Shown: positions 59,780-64,000 of the stretch, in pieces
Position numbering within the stretch: position 1 is the stretch's first letter
How the letters are laid out: every line of letters starts with the position of its first letter
Assembly: GCF_008831285.2 (NCBI RefSeq)
Contig: NC_045144.1
Coordinates: 20,785,716 to 20,849,715, forward strand
Direction: 5' to 3'
Length of the DNA stretch: 64,000 bases
Source of the DNA: Nymphaea colorata
Lineage: Eukaryota; Streptophyta; Magnoliopsida; Nymphaeales; Nymphaeaceae
The notes under the pieces: model-generated
What the model was told of the DNA's origin: nothing
The model's input: only the letters and a program-made list of their open reading frames with translations
The model's database searches: none
Translations under genes and position numbers: made by a program

Positions 59780-61125
59780 CAAAAATAATAGGAAATGAGC
59801 GTGATATTGTGGAACACATATTTTCTCCAAAATAAAAGTCCAAATCCTTATAAATTTCTTTCTTCTTTACATAGACCCAGTGATAAACTTTTCAAAAACA
59901 TGTCCTTTATTGAAGTTTAGATAGTTTTACTAATGAAAATGAAAAAATATTTATTCTGTAGAAAATCTTGTAAAAAGGACGTAAATGGGTTAGATATATT
60001 GATTCTGAAATTTATGTAGTCAGATTTTAAAAAATCCAAGTAGTGATCAAATTCAGTATACAATTTCATCATCAAATTTGATATTGAGCTAAAATCTGAA
60101 TTGAAATTTAATACACAATTTCTTCACCAAATTTGAATTCAAATTCAATACATAATTTCATCACCAAATTTGGTGTGCAGCTGAAATCCGAAGAAGATCT
60201 GACTTGGTTACATATAAATATATCAAAGCTGTATCAAATCTGGATCCGGTTTGAAAAAAATCGAGATCGAACTCGAAACAAAACTTGAATCCAAAATCTG
60301 ATCAGTCACTCAACCCAACTTACTATTGTCACCATATTGACCGCTAAAATTTATGAACTTATTTCAGCATTTTTATTTTAAAAGTTAAAATTATAATTAA
60401 AAATAGTTTTTTTTTTTTTAAAAGAAGAATATCTTAGTTTGGACCAATATGATTTTGAAAATGAGCCGGCCCTTACCGATACGATAGCAAAACCGAGACG
60501 AGGCAAGCAGTGATGAAAAGGTGAACTGAGAAGGGTATTTCGGTAAACGAATAAAATCTTCGATTCAAAGGACTCGGAGTCAACATCCACCGTTCCACAT
60601 ACTCACAACCACATTATCTTTTTTATTTTTTTTATAAAAAAAATATTATTACTTAACCAATTTTATTTTCTGAAACGTTCACCGTGGCAGCTTCCACGTG
60701 CTCGCACTAGAAATTTCTTTGAAAGGGGCTTCATTTCCCCTGTAATTCTTTACGCAAGCTTGTCATTTTTAGTTTTTACTATTACGCGTCACTTTTGTCT
60801 TTTGCTTGCAACTTTAAAGGGGTGTTTCAACGGAAACATAAAACCTGGTTTTGCTTCAAAACACTATTTCAACAATGTTTAGATAATTCTGTTAAAATCC
60901 AGTTTCAGCAAAACATGGTTTCTATAAAGTGCATGAAAAACCTGCCTCCCCTTAAGTTTTTCAAACAAATTTGATTTTTATTGTAAAACCAAGTTTTTTA
61001 CTTGTCATTCACTCATCCAAACTAAGTTCACTTTATATATATATATATATATAATTTGAGCTAACAAGCCTCAAAAGCAACACTTTTTTTAAATTTTGTA
61101 AATAAATTATGGCACATTATGAATG
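59780..61125. other. AT-rich intergenic region with degenerate repeats
   Basis: At 60050-60190 three degenerate units sharing AATTTCATCACCAAATTTG-like words follow one another. A TA tract lies at about 61035-61053. The block 60820-61030 resembles the decayed repeat near 2000-2235. No gene is supported. Confidence 0.5.
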
Positions 61126-61130
61126 AACTC

Positions 61131-61350
61131 TGAGAGGTGGTAGCGTATTAGACAGCAACGTAGTTTAGCTTTTTTATGAATTCAGGTTCGAGTTTTAGAG
61201 TGGTCACTATCACGTCGTAGTGCGTTTTATTTCTAGCACGTAAAAGGACCTAAAACATTCTCCATAAAAACCTAAAGAACGGGGCATAGAAAGACTAGTG
61301 ACCTCTTTTAAGAGCGGTGAAATGAATCATTCACTCTTTAAAAAAAAAAA
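61131..61350 (+). mobile_element. tRNA-derived SINE, copy 2
   Basis: It has the same layout as the copy at 46598: box A-like TGGTAGCGTATTA (61138-61150), box B-like GGTTCGAGTTT (61185-61195), a body with matching words (CACGTAAAAGGACC, CTCTTTTAAGAGCGGTG) and an A-tail at 61340-61350. It is more diverged and AT-richer, consistent with an older insertion whose CpG sites have decayed. A target duplication was not resolved. Confidence 0.75.
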
Positions 61351-61354
61351 TATC

Positions 61355-62270
61355 GCTAAAAACATATCAATGATAAGTAGTGCAACTGATTAGTTATAGC
61401 CACATATTTAGTTCCATAATTGAAGAATGCTATTTGAGATGATATTTGAACAATGTGGGACTTGAAATTAATCATACCATTATAAGAACTAAGTGCTCTC
61501 TCTCTTTGTCTCTCTCTCTCTAAAATTCTCTATAATCTATCATCAAAGTGTCATTATGAAGAATCAATTCATTTGTAATAAAATAAAAATTAATGCGTCA
61601 ACTGTCACTTCCTCTTTAAAGAACCACTAATTTAAAAATATATATCTCTCAAGGCTTTATGACGTCAAAGGTGGAGGACCAACTCTACTTTTCTTTGCTT
61701 TTTAGTGAGTGTGGTGCCCACACGGTTCCTGAGGGTGAAGAATCTTTTCTTTTTTCTTATTTATAAAACAAAAAAAAAAGACGAAAGGGGGACAAAACAT
61801 TTAAAAATAGTAGGATTTCGTTGACTAAGCTTCCCCTCAACTGATATTTCATTTCACCTGATAATGTTCTGAAAATTCAATCCAATGCTTAATTTTCTGA
61901 AAAAGAGAAATTTTGTCTGGATACTTCATTTTATTATGCCAAGAAAATGGGTACCTTATTGGTATTTTTCCATCAACATATTAAACTGATGATTAACTTC
62001 CATCAAAACGGTGCCAAATTCAACATGCCAAAATTTTAAAGGGCAACTTGTGTGTTATTCCACAGTTAAAAGTGAAATACCCCAACAAATAACTTGCTCC
62101 ATAAACTCTCATGCTACAAACAATTCGGTCTCAAGATCAAATAATTCAATCTAAGTAGTCGCTGATAGTAGTTTCAGCAACAATGAAAGCTGCAAAAAAC
62201 ACAGCAGCGATACCACTGAAAAACACAGTTTCAATATTGCCCATATGTAATGCTTCGCGTAAAAGTTGAA
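61355..62270. other. Intergenic region without a recognised gene
   Basis: AT-rich DNA with a CT run near 61496-61521. No protein-like frame, RNA gene or clear element end was found. Confidence 0.5.
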
Positions 62271-62276
62271 GAGTTT

Positions 62277-62472
62277 AGGGGCAGAGCCAAGGAGGGCGCC
62301 TACATGTGCCCTGCCCCCATCTCAAAAAGGAAAAAATTTAAAATTTACATATAAAGTTTAGAAAATTCCATTTGTTCTATACAAAAATTTTGAAAAATGG
62401 TATTTCAACTCCAGTTAAAATTTAAAAACTTTAATTCAGCCTCCTTCGTGAAAAAATTTTAGTTTCGCTTTT
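62277..62472. mobile_element. hAT-type miniature element, second copy
   Basis: The left end (AGGGGCAGAGCCAAGGAGG) and the interior words (TACATATAAA, TAGAAAATTCCATTTGTTCT, AAAAATTTTGAAAAAT) match the 16407-16598 element in the same order. The right end is degraded (AGTTTCGCTTTT), and no target duplication is left. Confidence 0.6.
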
Positions 62473-62860
62473 AAAAGAATGAAGGAGGACACTAAGATGA
62501 AAGGGACTCGCTAATATTCCCAAGATGCCTCAGCACAAATTTGAACCCAAATTTCAATTTGAATTTGCATAGAGGTTCAAAGTAATGGTAAAGCTGATTC
62601 CAAGTTAAAGCCAGGTCGGCCACAGTTGAGAATAAACCAGCTGCCTTTTGAATTAGGAGCAAAATTAAGCCCTTAAATGAAGAACCTTCCTGTCAAATAC
62701 TGATCAAGGATAAGTACGAGACCACCATATGATGTGTTCAATTGTTTATAAGTAGAAACTTTAGTGGATCCGATGCACTTTACATTTAAGAAGGAAGAAT
62801 GACTAGCTTTTCCACCTTTTCCACCGTGTTATTAAAGGTAAAGGGGTGATTGGGCGCATG

Positions 62861-63017
62861 TGGGCGGAGCTAGAATTTTTTTTAAGAGCGGGTCGAGCCA
62901 AGAGAAGTGATGGGTCGAATCAAACTAAAAAAATTTGAATTTTTCAATATAAAAAAAAAATCCTGCACTCACCCCCGGGCCATGGCCCAGGCGAACCCCC
63001 CCCTCCCTCCGCCCCTG
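62861..63017. mobile_element. hAT-type miniature element, third copy, opposite orientation
   Basis: The ends GTGGGCGGAGCTAG and CTCCGCCCCTG are the same type of terminal repeat as in the two other copies. The C-rich block (GGGCCATGGCCCAGG followed by a C run) corresponds to the G-rich block next to the left end of the 16407 copy, placing this one in the other orientation. The interior is shorter and AT-rich. Confidence 0.5.
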
Positions 63018-63019
63018 TC

Positions 63020-63838
63020 TTCATGTACCATTATTTCTTTGGTATAAGAGACTTTGTCCCTTGTGTAAAACCGTTGATTAATAATTATGTTCTTGGGGCT
63101 CATACTTGTTTCATCTTTTGTAAAAGTTTGACATTCACGAAACTCAGAACCATTGACTAACTTTGCCGCTTTCATCCTTTTCTATCTCCTTTAAACACTA
63201 AACCTACTTTTGGTATCTCAGTTGCAGAGATGCTGACTGCAGTGTGATTAGTGTAGGCTACTGTTCATGCCGGCCTTTGAAATCTTTTATGGTGACAAAT
63301 TAAACCCGGCCGTGTTTGATGTCCATACTAGACTTATGTCAGTGTCATGCGAGCACCTATTTCATTAATTCGGAGACTTATCGGTGCCCTTCGACTAAAA
63401 TTTTCTAGCTCTAGCAAGGGATGAGGAAATTTGATTAGACTATGGGCGGATAAAGGGTGGCGGAGCAACGTCTTATACTATCGAGGTCAGCACGCTATTT
63501 TTATATTTTTAAATATTTTTATACCTTTCTTTTTTGTCAATCTATAGCTAATTTAATTGTCAACCGACCGATTTGCTTTAAATTGGCTTGGACTCCTTTG
63601 CAATCCTACCTACCCATGGTTTGGTACTTTCAACGTTGATTTAATTTATTCTCACCCTTTCGCCTGTTTAAATGTATATATATATATATAACGGCCGATT
63701 ATCTTTACTGCCGGGTGGTTGTCTCTTTCTTTTTTTTTTATAAGTGTCATGTTTAATGCATGTTTTCCAACGGTTTTCAGTAATACTAAATTAGAAACCT
63801 TCCACTACAAAGGTAGGTAGATATTTTTCAATTCTCTC

Positions 63839-63870
<32 letters not shown>

Positions 63871-64000
63871 GATGTAGTTGGATAAGATGGATGGACAAGA
63901 ATAAAAGTTCACTGTTATAAAATAGTTGTAAAAATATTAGCAATGGTTTATAGTGTTTTTAGCAAAAGTTTATGGTATTTTTAACAACGGAGTTATAATT
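63020..64000. other. Intergenic AT-rich region at the window edge
   Basis: TA tracts (about 63674-63690 and 63839-63857, the latter running into a CA tract) and no recognisable gene. Any feature starting here would be cut by the window end. Confidence 0.5.

Noticed and set aside
1-64000. CRISPR arrays, operons, phage or bacterial mobile elements
   Set aside because: There are no spaced direct repeats and no prokaryotic gene layout. The introns and plant families show this is a plant nuclear sequence.
1-64000. Standard tRNA, rRNA or snoRNA genes
   Set aside because: The only box A/box B pairs I recognised belong to the two SINE copies. I could not run a covariance-model search, which would be the deciding test.

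Overview
This is nuclear DNA of a seed plant, most likely a flowering plant. The protein families are plant families (DUF789, plant ERG28, a plastid mTERF, DUF707, a GRAS regulator, a plastid CxxCxGxG protein). Genes are split by GT-AG introns, and the intergenic DNA is AT-rich, with long TA, CT and CTT microsatellites and many decayed transposable elements. The lineage cannot be fixed from the sequence alone.

Layout. 1-7300: AT-rich repeat land with no convincing gene. 7440-12985 (+): DUF789 gene with a GC-rich leader, two upstream ORFs and one probable GC-AG intron. 13000-19500: degenerate repeats, one hAT-type miniature element with an 8-bp target duplication, and one unassigned exon-like ORF. 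19523-23825 (-): complete ERG28 gene, three exons. 24800-25150: very recent tandem duplication. 26363-29559 (+): MTERF9-type plastid mTERF gene. 30000-36400: repeats, a 1.5-kb TIR element, and a NAR1 relic split by a solo LTR that has perfect 5-bp target duplications. 36448-37833 (-): two small ORFs, one ending in a DUF761-like motif. 37791-39100: near-identical inverted duplication carrying one DUF707 exon in both arms. 38781-43952 (+): DUF707 gene with ten recognisable exons, no N-terminal exon seen, and one splice junction that breaks the conserved frame. 44700-48830: LINE fragment, tRNA-derived SINE, copper amine oxidase exon relic, and a TIR element. 49255-49629 (+): two-helix membrane protein gene, with a decayed inverted copy at 51022-51480. 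52585-54860 (+): plastid zinc-finger-like protein. 56021-57697 (-): intact PAT1-clade GRAS gene. 59600-64000: repeats, including a second SINE and two more hAT-type miniature elements.

The intact genes do unrelated housekeeping or regulatory jobs: sterol C-4 demethylation scaffold, plastid gene expression, plastid protein handling and GRAS signalling. They do not form a pathway or cluster. I found no previously undescribed biological system. The most interesting structure is genome remodelling: two separate inverted duplications, a solo LTR inside an exon relic, and shared SINE and MITE families. Exon coordinates were worked out by eye from splice consensus, reading phase and family similarity.
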